Below are positions 52,961 through 62,782 of a stretch of DNA of 64,000 nt, piece after piece; within the stretch, counting starts at the first letter, position 1; each line of letters opens with the position of its first letter. The position numbers were made by a program, and so were the translations under genes. The notes below the pieces were generated by a model. That model made no database searches. It saw only the letters and a program-made list of their open reading frames with translations, and was not told where the DNA came from. Source of the stretch: Roseimaritima ulvae (GTDB lineage: Bacteria > Planctomycetota > Planctomycetia > Pirellulales > Pirellulaceae); NCBI RefSeq assembly GCF_008065135.1, contig NZ_CP042914.1:5251404-5315403 (forward strand), given 5' to 3'.

Positions 52961-55888
52961 TTATTGAAACTGCACGGCGTGCCAGTCGTCACAGCGGGGC
53001 AGGCGTTGCCGCCAAGCGTCTTGGTCTTCTTGCCAAGTTTGGACGCTGACATTCCAGTGGCTGCCGACGACCGGTGGCAGCGGAGACAGATCGGTGCGGC
53101 GGATGGCGGCTTCCACCGTCCACCGCCCATCGGCTTCGTGCGTGTCGACAAACCACATCGGTTGCCAGCCGCTGAACCCGTCACAGGTATCGCGGGTGCG
53201 ACCCAGCCGATCCACTTCCAGTCCAAATGCGGTGGCCAGATCGCCATTGGTATCGATCTTGAGGGTCAACCGTGGCACGTCATCCAGCTTGGCGTCGCGT
53301 GTTCGCTGAGGAGTTGCGGTGGGTGTTCCACGGCCGTGTTCGGGGCCGGGACCGGTGGCGGACCAATACATGTGTTGAGCGTCGTAGGCGAAACGCACGG
53401 TGTAGCCTTCGGGGGTTTCCCAGGCCGCCGCCGTGGTCCAGCAGGCTTCGTCCAGCCGGCCATCCAGGTAGGGGCGTTGCGGGGTGCGGCGAACGGCCAA
53501 CGCGGTCTCGGTCGAAGGGTCCAACAAGCGTCCCCAAGCGTGCAGGCTAGGCTGGCGAATGATTTGTTTCCAGTGGCCTCGCTGGCTGCCGGCCGATGTC
53601 AGCGGATCGAGCGGCGCGGCGGCTGCGTTGGCATCAAGGCTATGCAGCTGAGGATTATCAGCGTTGCGGATCAGTACCACTCGCGGATCGAAATCCCACA
53701 CCAGATCGGGCTGGTTGTCCTGAGCGTATTGTTCCGGCGAACCGACCACGTGTGAGGGCGTGTAGTCGGGGGTGACCACCAGGTCGGCGACCGCGCCGGC
53801 AGGCCGGATGGTCGGCGCGTCGTCTTGGGCAAAGGGAGACAGCTGCACGGGGGTGCTCGCGCTTTGAACGCGTTGTTCTCGCCGCGTCGTGGCTCGATCC
53901 AACTGTTCCCATTCGCTGCTGTGTTGAACGGCATTAAGTCGGACGGACGCCCACTGACCCAACGGTGTGTCGGGAAGCTGTTCGACGACAACCCGCAGGC
54001 TTTGGCGGTACAGACGCGGTTGGTTGCTTTGCCGGCAGCCTTGCAGGACGCGGCGTGCCAGCCGCATGCGGTTTTCCGCCGGCGTTTGGCTCAGCGTCAG
54101 TTTAAATCGCAGCAGAAAGGAACCGTTGCGATCTCCGTCGGCCAGCATCCTGTCGACCATCCGGGCTTCGCCGCCGCGGGCTTGGAGAATCTGCAGCGCG
54201 TGACGGCTGGTCGCATTTTCGACCGCGCGCAGTTCCGCGGGGCCGGAGGCGATGAAGCCGTCGAGCGGATCGTTGATCGCACGCCCCGATTGGTTCAGAG
54301 CATCAAAGGTGCGTCGGAAATATTGGTCTTCGGCCAGCTGACCGGACGACTGCAACACGGCGGCCGCGTCACGCAGCAGATCCGCCAGCAACGCTCCGGT
54401 GCGCGGCAGCAGAGCTTGGCTATGCAGCGCCCATTCGCTGGAAGCTTTCGCGGTCGGTTCCATGACTCGCTGCACGCCGGCTTGGGATGCCAGTTGAATC
54501 CACTTGCGGCGGTGGTCCGAATCGATCGTGGCGCTGAGCACCAGCAAACGGGGCCGGTAGGTTTGCAAAGCGTTTTGGATGGAGAGGCTGTCGGCCGTGG
54601 TGGACGAAGCGTCCAGTCGCCACGTAAACGTTTCTCCGCCACCGAGGCCACAGGCCACCTGGGCGGTCAGCGTGTCGGGATCGGGTTGCAGGGGATCGCC
54701 GGAAGCCGGTTGCGACGCGGCCAGCGTACCCACGACGACGCGTCGCCCCCGTTCGAGCGACTCATGGGCGACCACCGACCAGGGCACATCGGCGGCGTGC
54801 TGGCCGACGACCAGGATCGCAGCTCGCCGGTCGCCCCCGCGTTGCACCCGCCAAGTTTGACCCGCATCCCGGGTGGCCAAGATGGTTCCAAACGCGCCTA
54901 TGGCCCAGCCGCGTTGGCTATCGTAAAAATGGATGTCGCGCAGCGCCGCGTGGGTCGGCGGGACGGCATCTTCGACGTGGCCATTAAGCTGAATGCGGCG
55001 GATCCGATTGCCCGGCGAACCGACGGCGTACACCACTCCGTCCACCTCCGTCGCGGCGGCGTAATCGACGTTGGCCTCCGCGGTGTTTGCGGCGGCGATG
55101 GTGGTCCAGCGTTGGCCGCCGTCATCACTGATATACAGCGTGCCGGCGGTGCCGACCGCCACGCGGATCTGGGCCTCGCCGTGAAGGCTCCGCAGATTCG
55201 CGTCGGCCAGGACGGCCGTGCCGCCCTGTAGCACGGTTGCAAATTGATGCACCATGCCGTCGCTGCCGAGCACGGTGGTGGGACCATCGGCCGGACCGGT
55301 CAAACATTGTGTGCGGCCGATTTGGGGAGCGTTCGCGGCCAGCCAAGTCCGCCCGCCGTCATCGCTGAGGAACACCGACGCCATGTGTACGGTGGAAAAA
55401 TCGCCGGCCGCTAGGATCGAACCATCGGCCTGCACGCGCAGCGAACGCAGCAGCGGTAAATCCGTATCCAACCGTTGCCACGTACGGCCACCGTTGGCGG
55501 TGGTCAGCACGACGCCGCGACTGGTCTGCGTGTCGCTGCTGTAATACCCGCCCACGGCCAAGCCTCGGCGAGCATTAACGAATTGGACGTCGAACAACGT
55601 CGCGTCGGTGGGGCTGTGCTGCGATTCCCAGTGGTCGCCGCCGCTGTTGGATGCCAGAATGACGCCGCGGTCGCCCACCGCCCAGCCGCGGTCGGGGTCC
55701 ACAAAAGTGATCGCTCGCAGCGTCGCATCGGACTTCAGCCAGGGGCGGACGCTGTAATCGGGAATGCCGTATTCGATCGTTTCCCCCGTCAGGTCTTGCC
55801 CCTGACAGGTGGGGGAACTTGCGAACGGGAGGGGCGCCAAGATGCAGGCCATCATGGCCATCAGCGAAAAAGAAATCAATAACTTCAT
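52961..55888 (-). CDS. Exported Ycf48-like beta-propeller with CBM9-like domain
   Basis: A 975-residue exported protein (signal MKLLISFSLMAMMACILAPLPFAS). The N-terminal part, to about 400, is a beta-propeller of Ycf48/photosystem-II-assembly-factor type with repeated motifs such as ITFVDPDRGWAVGDRGVIL, VLTTANGGRTWQRL and FLSDDGGRTWLAA. The middle is mostly helical. The C-terminal 200 residues resemble a carbohydrate-binding family 9 domain (PYLDGRLDEACWTTAAAWE, FGLEVDRLGRTRDTCDG, RWTVEAAIRRTDLSPL). The start MKLL overlaps the crcB stop by ATGA. The organism has no photosystem, so the propeller must serve something else. Confidence 0.8.
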   Translation of the reverse strand: MKLLISFSLMAMMACILAPLPFASSPTCQGQDLTGETIEYGIPDYSVRPWLKSDATLRAITFVDPDRGWAVGDRGVILASNSGGDHWESQHSPTDATLFDVQFVNARRGLAVGGYYSSDTQTSRGVVLTTANGGRTWQRLDTDLPLLRSLRVQADGSILAAGDFSTVHMASVFLSDDGGRTWLAANAPQIGRTQCLTGPADGPTTVLGSDGMVHQFATVLQGGTAVLADANLRSLHGEAQIRVAVGTAGTLYISDDGGQRWTTIAAANTAEANVDYAAATEVDGVVYAVGSPGNRIRRIQLNGHVEDAVPPTHAALRDIHFYDSQRGWAIGAFGTILATRDAGQTWRVQRGGDRRAAILVVGQHAADVPWSVVAHESLERGRRVVVGTLAASQPASGDPLQPDPDTLTAQVACGLGGGETFTWRLDASSTTADSLSIQNALQTYRPRLLVLSATIDSDHRRKWIQLASQAGVQRVMEPTAKASSEWALHSQALLPRTGALLADLLRDAAAVLQSSGQLAEDQYFRRTFDALNQSGRAINDPLDGFIASGPAELRAVENATSRHALQILQARGGEARMVDRMLADGDRNGSFLLRFKLTLSQTPAENRMRLARRVLQGCRQSNQPRLYRQSLRVVVEQLPDTPLGQWASVRLNAVQHSSEWEQLDRATTRREQRVQSASTPVQLSPFAQDDAPTIRPAGAVADLVVTPDYTPSHVVGSPEQYAQDNQPDLVWDFDPRVVLIRNADNPQLHSLDANAAAAPLDPLTSAGSQRGHWKQIIRQPSLHAWGRLLDPSTETALAVRRTPQRPYLDGRLDEACWTTAAAWETPEGYTVRFAYDAQHMYWSATGPGPEHGRGTPTATPQRTRDAKLDDVPRLTLKIDTNGDLATAFGLEVDRLGRTRDTCDGFSGWQPMWFVDTHEADGRWTVEAAIRRTDLSPLPPVVGSHWNVSVQTWQEDQDAWRQRLPRCDDWHAVQFQ

Positions 55889-56286
55889 GTTGCCAGCTCG
55901 CGAACCAGGGTGCTGCCTAGCCAAAACGCCGTAAAGCCCATGATCAGGTGGGCCGCCAAGTGAAACAGCAGCATGCCCAGGCGGCCATCGTTACCCAACG
56001 ACCAGGCTTCGGAAGTAAACGTCGAAAACGTCGTCAGGCTGCCCAACATGCCCACGCGAACCAGCAGCAATTGCCGCTGGCTCCAATTCGAGGCATCCAA
56101 TTCGACCCATTGGCCGAGGGCACCGATCGCCATACAGCCCAGCAGATTGGCCACGATCGTGCCGATCATGGCTTTGGAACCGGGCAGGGCCGGCAAGGCG
56201 GCGGTCAAGCCGTGGCGGACGACGGCGCCAAAAGCACCACCGAGGGCGACCACGGCAAGGTCGATCAGAAAGCCCATACGAGGCAT
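55885..56286 (-). CDS. crcB: Fluoride ion channel CrcB/Fluc
   Basis: A 133-residue inner-membrane protein with four hydrophobic segments. The family hallmarks are GGAFGAVVRHGLT in segment one, GTIVANLLGCMAIGAL in segment two and GMLGSLTTFSTFTSEAW in segment three. These line the fluoride pathway of the dual-topology dimer. It would export fluoride. It overlaps the following gene by four bases (55885-55888). The usual fluoride riboswitch is not recognised upstream. The start may be ATG 56286 or 56277. Confidence 0.92.
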   Translation of the reverse strand: MPRMGFLIDLAVVALGGAFGAVVRHGLTAALPALPGSKAMIGTIVANLLGCMAIGALGQWVELDASNWSQRQLLLVRVGMLGSLTTFSTFTSEAWSLGNDGRLGMLLFHLAAHLIMGFTAFWLGSTLVRELAT

Positions 56287-56424
56287 GAAAAGGCTTGTTT
56301 GTGGGGGGATAACCAGTGCAACGCTTGCCGGCTTGGCAGCCCAGCGGACGTTTCGAGAGATGTCTGAAAACGCTTATGGTACGGCCAGACGGGCAAATTC
56401 AGCAACGTCGTTTAGGATTGACCA

Positions 56425-56453
56425 TTGCCTAATCTGGCGGCGGGTTTTAGATT
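56425..56453 (+). promoter_or_regulatory. Possible ilvB promoter
   Basis: TTGCCT (56425-56430) and TAGATT (56448-56453), 17 bp apart, 82 bp upstream of the ilvB ATG. No leader peptide or terminator hairpin was seen between them. Confidence 0.45.
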
Positions 56454-56534
56454 CGTTGTTGAATATGGGGCGATCGTTCGCCCTTTCTCTATTTCTTGCG
56501 ACCCCGCACCCCCCGACAGAACGGATTTCCCGAA

Positions 56535-58322
56535 ATGAGTACCGCGAAGAGTACCACGAAAGCCGCCACCGACACTCAGTTGATGACTGGAGCCGATATC
56601 CTGGTCAAATCGCTGGTCGATCACGGCGTCGATGTGCTATTCGCATACCCCGGCGGATGCAGCATGCCGATGCACCAGGCACTGACCCGCTACGGCCACT
56701 CGCTGCGGACGATTCTGCCCCGTCACGAACAGGGCGGCGCCTTTGCCGCTCAGGGATACGCTCGCAGCACCGGCAAAGTCGGCGTGGTGATGGCCACCAG
56801 CGGCCCCGGAGCCACGAATCTGGTGACCGCGATCGCCGATGCCAAACTGGACAGCATCCCCTTGGTTTGCATCACCGGCCAAGTCCCGACCGGGGCGATC
56901 GGCAGTGATGCCTTTCAAGAAACCCCGATGGTCGAAGTCTGTCGCGGCATCACCAAACATCACTACTTGGTGACGCATGTCGAAGACCTGCCGCGTATCA
57001 TGAAAGAGGCCTTCCACGTGGCCTCGACCGGACGGCCCGGCCCGGTGCTGATCGACATGCCCAAAGACGTGCAGTTGTCGACCGTGGCGGTGGACTGGGA
57101 TGTGCCCATGAACCTGCCCGGCTACCAACCCGATCCCAAGCCCGTGGCGGCTGAGAAAGTCAAGCAGATCGCGGCGGCCATCCGTCGCGCTCGTCGCCCG
57201 ATAATCTACGCCGGCGGCGGGATCATCAGCGGGGAAGCCAGCGAGGAGTTGCGGGAGTTGGTCGCCAAGACCGGCATCCCGATCACTACTACCGTGATGG
57301 GCTTGGGCGCCTATCCCGCGACCGACAAGTTGTCGATGGATATGCTGGGCATGCACGGTGCCGCCTACGCCAACTATGCGGTGAACGACTGCGACCTGTT
57401 GATCGCCTTGGGCGTTCGCTTTGACGATCGCGTGACGGGCAAGATCGAAGCCTTCGCCAAAGACGCCAAGATCGTCCACGTCGATATCGATTCGTCGGAA
57501 TTGAACAAAATCAAATCCGCTCACATCCCCGTCTGCGGCGACGTCAAACAGGTGCTGACGGAATTAAACCAAATCGTCGAACCGCCCGAGGACATGGGCG
57601 ACTGGGTGCAGCACTGCATGGATTTGAAAGCCAAGTACCCGTTCCACTTCGACGACAAGTTTGACGGCATCCTGCAACAACATGCGATCCAAGAACTGTG
57701 CGATTTCACCAAGTCGATGGACACGTACATCACCGTCGGCGTGGGCCAACACCAAATGTGGGCCGCTCAGTTCTATAAGTTCACCAAGCCGCGAACCTGG
57801 CTCAGCAGCAGCGGGTTGGGCACCATGGGCTTTGGTCTGCCGGCCGCCATGGGCGTGCAGGCGGCGAATCCCAATTCGTTGGTCGTCGACATCGATGGCG
57901 ACGGCAGTTTCCAGATGAACATCCAGGAACTGGCCACCTGCTTCTGCGAAGAATTGCCCGTCAAAGTGTTGTTGTTAAACAATCAGCACTTGGGCATGGT
58001 GGTGCAGTGGGAAGATCGCTTTATGGATCGCAATCGAGCCCACACGTACCTAGGTCCGATTCACCACGAAGAAGCCAGCGGCAAGAGCGACGCGGACAAG
58101 TTTGCGTACGCCGAAGATCGCTATCCGGACTTTGTGGCGATCGCCAAAGGCTACGGATGCGGGGCTTCGACGGTCCGCAAAAAATCCGACCTGCGAGCCG
58201 CTTATCAGGAAATGATCGAGCACAAAGGGCCGTACCTGTTGGACGTCCAGGTGCCCTATCAAGAGCACGTGTTGCCGATGATCCCCGGCGGACAAACCGT
58301 CGAGGACATGATCCTGGAATAA
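56535..58322 (+). CDS. ilvB: Acetolactate synthase, large subunit
   Basis: A 595-residue thiamine-diphosphate enzyme for the first common step of branched-chain amino acid synthesis. The glutamate that activates thiamine lies in [17 protein letters not shown] near residue 60; [17 protein letters not shown] follows. The thiamine/magnesium motif is [18 protein letters not shown]...NNQHLGMV near 455-485, and the FAD-binding middle domain contains [15 protein letters not shown]. The length is normal for the biosynthetic enzyme. The ATG at 56535 (MSTAKS) is preferred to the upstream frame start. The small subunit gene is not adjacent. Confidence 0.93.
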   Translation: MSTAKSTTKAATDTQLMTGADILVKSLVDHGVDVLFAYPGGCSMPMHQALTRYGHSLRTILPRHEQGGAFAAQGYARSTGKVGVVMATSGPGATNLVTAIADAKLDSIPLVCITGQVPTGAIGSDAFQETPMVEVCRGITKHHYLVTHVEDLPRIMKEAFHVASTGRPGPVLIDMPKDVQLSTVAVDWDVPMNLPGYQPDPKPVAAEKVKQIAAAIRRARRPIIYAGGGIISGEASEELRELVAKTGIPITTTVMGLGAYPATDKLSMDMLGMHGAAYANYAVNDCDLLIALGVRFDDRVTGKIEAFAKDAKIVHVDIDSSELNKIKSAHIPVCGDVKQVLTELNQIVEPPEDMGDWVQHCMDLKAKYPFHFDDKFDGILQQHAIQELCDFTKSMDTYITVGVGQHQMWAAQFYKFTKPRTWLSSSGLGTMGFGLPAAMGVQAANPNSLVVDIDGDGSFQMNIQELATCFCEELPVKVLLLNNQHLGMVVQWEDRFMDRNRAHTYLGPIHHEEASGKSDADKFAYAEDRYPDFVAIAKGYGCGASTVRKKSDLRAAYQEMIEHKGPYLLDVQVPYQEHVLPMIPGGQTVEDMILE

Positions 58323-58374
58323 GCCCGCGTTGTTTTCGTCGTTGGCGCCGCTTGCGTAGCGACCTTCGCCAGAA

Positions 58375-58443
58375 ACGGATTCGCTTCACTCTCCCTCTGG
58401 GAGAGTCGAGCGTCAGCGAGGAGAGGGCGACCGCGCCGCTGCA
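58375..58443 (+). repeat. MITE-like composite repeat, half copy
   Basis: GGATTCGCTTCACTCTCCCT, the ACTCTCCC/GGGAGAGT hairpin and the CGAGCGTCAGCGAGGAGAGG tract, without the second half. It lies between convergent ilvB and the HDOD gene. Confidence 0.75.
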
Positions 58444-58462
58444 AGCACCACAAGCTCCCGCC

Positions 58463-59371
58463 CTAGGCGGCTGCTTCTTCGTTCCAGTACGTCGTGAGCG
58501 TACGGCTCGGAACGGGCAGCTTCAGCAGCGGAGCGAAGTCGGCGGTTTTCGTGTCGACTTCGTCCAGCAGCTCGGGTAGGTCGATGCTGGTGCCCGCAAC
58601 CAGGCGTTCGAAGCCGTCGCTGAACAGCGGTTTCTCGTCCCAGCTCTTGTCGGTGCAACTGGGCAACAGCGAAGCCAGAGCGACGCAGGCGCCGCCGCAG
58701 GCTGCCGAGCCTTGCTGCAACAGGTCTTCCAGTTGAGTATGGTCGCGGATCAAGTCGACAAATTCCGTCGGCAGGCTCCACTTCTGTGCCAACCAGGCGG
58801 CCGCTTCGGCGTGGTCCCAACCAAACGCTTCACGCTCCAAACCGCTCAGCCGGCGGCCTTCGGCGGTCCGGCGTTCGACCAATTGTTGGTACTGTTCGGG
58901 CATTTCTTTCAACAACAGCGGAATCGCCATGTCTTGCAGTAGGGCGCCGGCAAACAGGTCTTCCGCATTGGGCAGCCGCATTTGTTTGCCCAGTCCACGA
59001 GCCAGCAAAGCGCGGCGCAGGGAGTCCTGCCACAAACCTTTCAAATCGAACGGGCCGAACTTGGGGTTGGGGATCACGCTGAAGACCGCGTTCCAGAGCG
59101 CAAAGTTGGCGATCGCTCGCGTACCGACCAGCGTCAAGGCTTGCTGCACGCTGCCGATCTCGCGGCTGAACCCGAAGTAAGACGAGTTCACAAATTTGAG
59201 TACCTGACTCATCAGGCCGGGATCGGCTTCGATGGGTTTGGCGAATTCGGCGGGACCCGCCTGGGGATCCTGTGAAAGTTGCAGCAGCGCGATCGCGCTT
59301 TGCGGGAGCGCTGGGAGCTGACCGGCGCTGAGAAGTTTTTCCAGGTCTTGGGTTGCGGTCACTGTCGGCAT
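58463..59371 (-). CDS. HDOD-domain signalling protein
   Basis: A 302-residue cytoplasmic protein made of one HDOD domain, a relative of HD phosphohydrolases without full catalytic residues. Landmarks are LSAGQLPALPQSAIALLQLS, IEADPGLMSQVLKFVNSSYF, VGTRAIANFALWNAVFSVI, FAGALLQDMAIPLLLKEMP and FGWDHAEAAAWLAQKWSLP. HDOD proteins act as adaptors in regulatory systems such as motility and c-di-GMP signalling. It stands alone here, so a partner cannot be named. Confidence 0.85.
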   Translation of the reverse strand: MPTVTATQDLEKLLSAGQLPALPQSAIALLQLSQDPQAGPAEFAKPIEADPGLMSQVLKFVNSSYFGFSREIGSVQQALTLVGTRAIANFALWNAVFSVIPNPKFGPFDLKGLWQDSLRRALLARGLGKQMRLPNAEDLFAGALLQDMAIPLLLKEMPEQYQQLVERRTAEGRRLSGLEREAFGWDHAEAAAWLAQKWSLPTEFVDLIRDHTQLEDLLQQGSAACGGACVALASLLPSCTDKSWDEKPLFSDGFERLVAGTSIDLPELLDEVDTKTADFAPLLKLPVPSRTLTTYWNEEAAA

Positions 59372-59722
59372 TTCGCTGAGTCCGTTGGGCGCAAGGTTTC
59401 AGTTTTAAGAATGAGCGAGGACGAACCCGCGGTGCGGAGCAGGCGCCTCGTCGAACTCTAGCTCACAATCGAGGAGGGGCGGTGAAAGTTTTTTCAGGGG
59501 CCATGTTGCAAAAACACCACAGCGGTTGCTTGCCGGCAACCACCGCGCGTGGAGGCAAGACAACAAGGACAGCACTCGGATTCTGCATCAAGCCGGTAAA
59601 CGCTTATCTGCCAGGGACTTAGGCAGTGGAGCTGTACGGATGGCACGCAGCGTGCATTTTCAAAAACTCAGAAGGTTCGGCGGTGCGGCCGATCCGGTTT
59701 AAACGCTTTGTGTGAGTGCCCC
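59372..59722. other. Intergenic, no gene seen
   Basis: Contains the control region of the HDOD gene and of the following small gene. Short frames here have no ribosome site or natural composition. Confidence 0.4.
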
Positions 59723-60052
59723 GTGTTGTTGCGATGGATCCTTGGTTTTTGCTTGATCGTCTGCCTGACGCTGCCCGTCGGTGCGGTGACCGTGATGGTA
59801 CCCCCACACGATGTTCCTCCGGTGGGCTGGCGACGCACAACACGCGGCTGGGAGCGGCTAGACGCGGATCCCGGTTGGATGATCAACCAGTGGATTCGGT
59901 TTCAGGAAGCGGAAGAGTCCAACAATAAGCTGCTCGGCGTCTTCGATTCGCTGGCGGTGGTGCACCCGGTGTCGTTTGCCGCCGGTCAGTTAGCCGTGGC
60001 GTTTTTCTTGGCGTCGATGTCCCGCCGCCGCGATCGCGAAGCCCTCTCCTAG
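59723..60052 (+). CDS. Small membrane protein, unknown
   Basis: A 109-residue protein with an N-terminal hydrophobic segment or signal (LLRWILGFCLIVCLTLPVGAV), a tryptophan-rich middle (VGWRRTTRGWERLDADPGWM) and a second hydrophobic segment (FAAGQLAVAFFLASM) before a basic end. The start is GTG 59723 or TTG 59708. It ends tail to tail with the enolase-superfamily gene. No family recognised. Confidence 0.5.
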   Translation: MLLRWILGFCLIVCLTLPVGAVTVMVPPHDVPPVGWRRTTRGWERLDADPGWMINQWIRFQEAEESNNKLLGVFDSLAVVHPVSFAAGQLAVAFFLASMSRRRDREALS

Positions 60053-60066
60053 CTGGAGTGTGACCC

Positions 60067-61413
60067 TCAATACCCCAGCCCCGGACCATCCAGCAATCGC
60101 GTCGGCACTCGGCCGCCCGACACGTCAAACATCCCGGGAAAGCGATCGCGATAAGCATCATTGCCCGCCGGACAATACTGCCGGCCGTTGCTTTCGATCG
60201 CCGCCACGGTCGGAATGTGCGCGGCCAACGACGCCGAATGCAGCAGCGACATGCCCACGCAGGTCAGGTCCTGCACACACAAATACATATTCAAATGCTG
60301 GGCGACAGCCCCCATCAACAACGCTTCCGCATGCCCCTTGCAAGCTTTCAAGGCCACGCCGCTGTAGCCCTGCTGACGCGCTAACAACAGACTGTCCAGA
60401 TCGATCAGCGATTCGTCGATCACCACCGGTAACCGTTCGGCCACGCGGTGCATCGTGTTTTCCGGATGCGACTTCAAATCGCGATGAGTGGGTTGTTCGA
60501 TGTACTGCACCCGCTGCAAAGCTCGTGCATCGCCGGCTTCCACCCGGTCTAACATCTCCAGTACGTATTCGGCGTTCTCACAGCGTTCGTTGAAGTCCAA
60601 TGAGAAGGCCCAGTCCGCGGTCGTTCCCCGCGAGGACGCATCCGCCGTACGGCTAACCGCTCGCACTCGTTCCACATCCCAGTCCAGGTCATCGCCGGCC
60701 AGCTTGATTTTCAGATGCGTCAGCCCATCGCGTTCGATCCATTCGGCCAGATGCTCCGGTAAGCCGTCGCCCACCGGATCAAGCACTTCGCCAGCGGTAA
60801 GTGGATCCAGAGCACCAACCAAGTGATACAGCGGCAGCGACGCCTGCGGTTGAGCGCTCACGAATTGATCCAGACGCAGCCCCTTGAAGTCTGCGCCCAA
60901 GTAGACGCCCAGATCGTTAGGCAAACAGTCCGCACCCAGCAATTGATAACTGCTCGTCCTTAACGCCTTGCCATGCGCGTCAAACAACGCCGCTTCCAAA
61001 GGAGCGGCTGCCATCAGAATCGCCAACTCGGGAATCGACTCGGGCAAATCCAGCTCCCGCTCGACTTCCGCCGCTAGACTTGCACGACGACCAGCCAGGG
61101 CTAAGCAGACGTCCAGGGGATGCCCTGTCTCAGGCGAATCGGCGGCGTCTTCGACAATCTTTTCGGCCAATCGCAACACAGCTGCAAGCGTTTGTTGACT
61201 GTCCAGCTGCTGGCTCGGCCAAGCCCAGGCGTTGCCCATCGTCATACTGCCAGCGCCTACCGCTCGGGCGCCCGAGTGTGTTTGCGCATCACACTGAACG
61301 GTAAACAAAGACACCCCGGTCACGACTCGGCCCCCAAATTTCATGGGCGTCCGGTAGTCGATGGCTTCGGTTTCGTGCGACAGCGTGTACGCGGATAAAT
61401 CAGTAGAGAGCAT
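60067..61413 (-). CDS. Enolase-superfamily enzyme (mandelate racemase type)
   Basis: A 448-residue protein. The barrel motifs are recognisable: KIKL with a lysine near 240, the metal ligands in FSLDFNE near 280 and YIEQP near 320, VIDESL near 345 and a late lysine in ALKACKGHAEAL near 370. Members abstract a proton next to a carboxylate, as dehydratases, epimerases or cycloisomerases; the substrate cannot be told. The start MLSTDLSAYTL is taken at 61413, at the beginning of the usual capping domain; the frame opens 13 codons earlier. Confidence 0.75.
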   Translation of the reverse strand: MLSTDLSAYTLSHETEAIDYRTPMKFGGRVVTGVSLFTVQCDAQTHSGARAVGAGSMTMGNAWAWPSQQLDSQQTLAAVLRLAEKIVEDAADSPETGHPLDVCLALAGRRASLAAEVERELDLPESIPELAILMAAAPLEAALFDAHGKALRTSSYQLLGADCLPNDLGVYLGADFKGLRLDQFVSAQPQASLPLYHLVGALDPLTAGEVLDPVGDGLPEHLAEWIERDGLTHLKIKLAGDDLDWDVERVRAVSRTADASSRGTTADWAFSLDFNERCENAEYVLEMLDRVEAGDARALQRVQYIEQPTHRDLKSHPENTMHRVAERLPVVIDESLIDLDSLLLARQQGYSGVALKACKGHAEALLMGAVAQHLNMYLCVQDLTCVGMSLLHSASLAAHIPTVAAIESNGRQYCPAGNDAYRDRFPGMFDVSGGRVPTRLLDGPGLGY

Positions 61414-61525
61414 TCGGACTGCCTGGGAGGTGCGACTGTGTGTAAGGGACACAGTCTAGCAGCTCCACGCCCGAATCTTCTACCACGGCCCAGTGGGCGT
61501 GAGAGTCTTCAGCGAGTCGTCTCGG

Positions 61526-61543
61526 CGCCGAGTCGACTCGGCG
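61526..61543. promoter_or_regulatory. Perfect 18-bp palindrome
   Basis: CGCCGAGTCGACTCGGCG, without a spacer, in the 253-bp gap between the end of the response-regulator gene and the start of the enolase-superfamily gene. It could be an operator for the enolase-superfamily gene, 113 bp away. The rest of 61414-61666 holds no gene. Confidence 0.4.
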
Positions 61544-61666
61544 TTACATCGCTGGTGTTGGCGCCTGCGCTTGCCCCCGCAACTGCAGGCATCGACGCCG
61601 CAGCCGCACGCGACGGCGACGACAAAAGCGTCCACCGCTCGCAGGATTCGCCAGCACCCCAGACGT

Positions 61667-62299
61667 CTAGAACAAGTTCTTGCGAACCGCCCAAACAGCG
61701 GCTTGCGTTCGATCGCTAACACCGATCTTTCGCAAGATGTGCTGAACGTGCTCTTTGACCGTCTCGTAACTGATGCCCAACGCCTTGGCGATCTCTTTGT
61801 TGGTCAATCCCAACGCCATCTGACGCAAGACTTCGCTTTCGCGCTGAGTCAAAGGCACTTCGATGTCGCCAGCCAAACGAGGCGTGGCCAAAGCACCGGT
61901 GACGCGACGCAGCTCTTCACGAGTCCAAGCCGATTCACCGCGAGCGGCGGTTTCCACGCAGTCGATCAGGCGCTCACGCGAAGCGTCTTTGACCACATAC
62001 CCAGCCGCACCCAGGGCAACTGCACGCGCCACGTAGGTGGGGTTGTCGTAAGCGGAGAACAACAGGATCGGCAGCTCTTGATGGTCCAGCTTGATCCGGC
62101 CCAGAGTGTTCAAGCCATCGCCGCCTTCCATGCGAATGTCCAACAACACCACATCCGGGTTGCTCGACTCAACCAGCTTTAATGCCTCTGTCGCCGTGGC
62201 CGCTTCGCCACAAACCTCGATCCCACATTCTTTGAATGTCTGCTTCAAGCCGACGCGCACGACTTCGTGGTCGTCGACGATCAGTACCCGCGTTGCCAT
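61667..62299 (-). CDS. NarL/LuxR-type response regulator
   Basis: A 210-residue two-component regulator. The receiver domain (1-120) has the acidic pair DD at 9-10, the phosphoacceptor Asp54 in VVLLDIRMEGG and Lys104 in GYVVKDAS. The DNA-binding domain (about 145-210) has LTQRESEVLRQMALGLTNKE and ISYETVKEHVQHILRKIGV. AAAGGGA upstream of ATG 62299 decides the start. No histidine kinase gene is in the window, so it is an orphan here; the enolase-superfamily gene lies downstream on the same strand. Confidence 0.92.
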   Translation of the reverse strand: MATRVLIVDDHEVVRVGLKQTFKECGIEVCGEAATATEALKLVESSNPDVVLLDIRMEGGDGLNTLGRIKLDHQELPILLFSAYDNPTYVARAVALGAAGYVVKDASRERLIDCVETAARGESAWTREELRRVTGALATPRLAGDIEVPLTQRESEVLRQMALGLTNKEIAKALGISYETVKEHVQHILRKIGVSDRTQAAVWAVRKNLF

Positions 62300-62672
62300 A
62301 ACTAGTCCCTTTCGTGCTAAACAAATGCCCCGGGAGGGGCACTGAAAATAACCGGCGCCGAGCACGCACGTCGCACCCGTTCTCGCCTCTGCAATTGTCT
62401 ATCGAACCATGTGAGGAAATTCCCTACCCTTAATGTAGAAGAAACGCGTTAGCCCGCCAGCGGTCCCGCACATTATTTTTCCGGCCAACCTGATAGTAGT
62501 GGCATTGGAAGCCCCCCCCGGCCGCGATTATCCTGGTTTTTCCGGGAAAGGCAATTATTTGGTGAGTTCACTTCGCACGCTTTAACGTTATCCCAAATCG
62601 ATGATTAGTCAGGCAAGACACTGTACGCAATGTCAGTTTTTCCGGTTTTCAGCCCCTCAGATTGCCGATAAA
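62300..62672. other. Intergenic control region, AT-richer
   Basis: A non-coding gap of about 370 bp between the divergent response regulator and the small exported-protein gene. It has a visibly lower GC content than the neighbours. No gene or repeat of the named families is seen. Confidence 0.45.
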
Positions 62673-62702
62673 TTGGATTCTGTCGCTTCATGGGAATATA
62701 AT
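62673..62702 (+). promoter_or_regulatory. Sigma-70-like promoter
   Basis: TTGGAT (62673-62678) and TATAAT (62697-62702) with an 18-bp spacer. The 5' leader of the following gene would be about 75 nt. Confidence 0.55.
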
Positions 62703-62782
62703 ACCCTGGTTTGATTGGGTGGTTTTGAAACTCCCATGTCACGTTTCAAAAGAATAAATTCTTTTCCGGAAAGCAGAAAAAA

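Noticed and set aside
53825-55231. Long plus-strand frame of 468 codons
   Set aside because: Antisense to the Ycf48-like gene; rich in Gly/Arg/Gln as expected of a high-GC shadow frame.
56287-56424. Fluoride riboswitch upstream of crcB
   Set aside because: The conserved motif and pseudoknot pairing could not be recognised on the minus strand.
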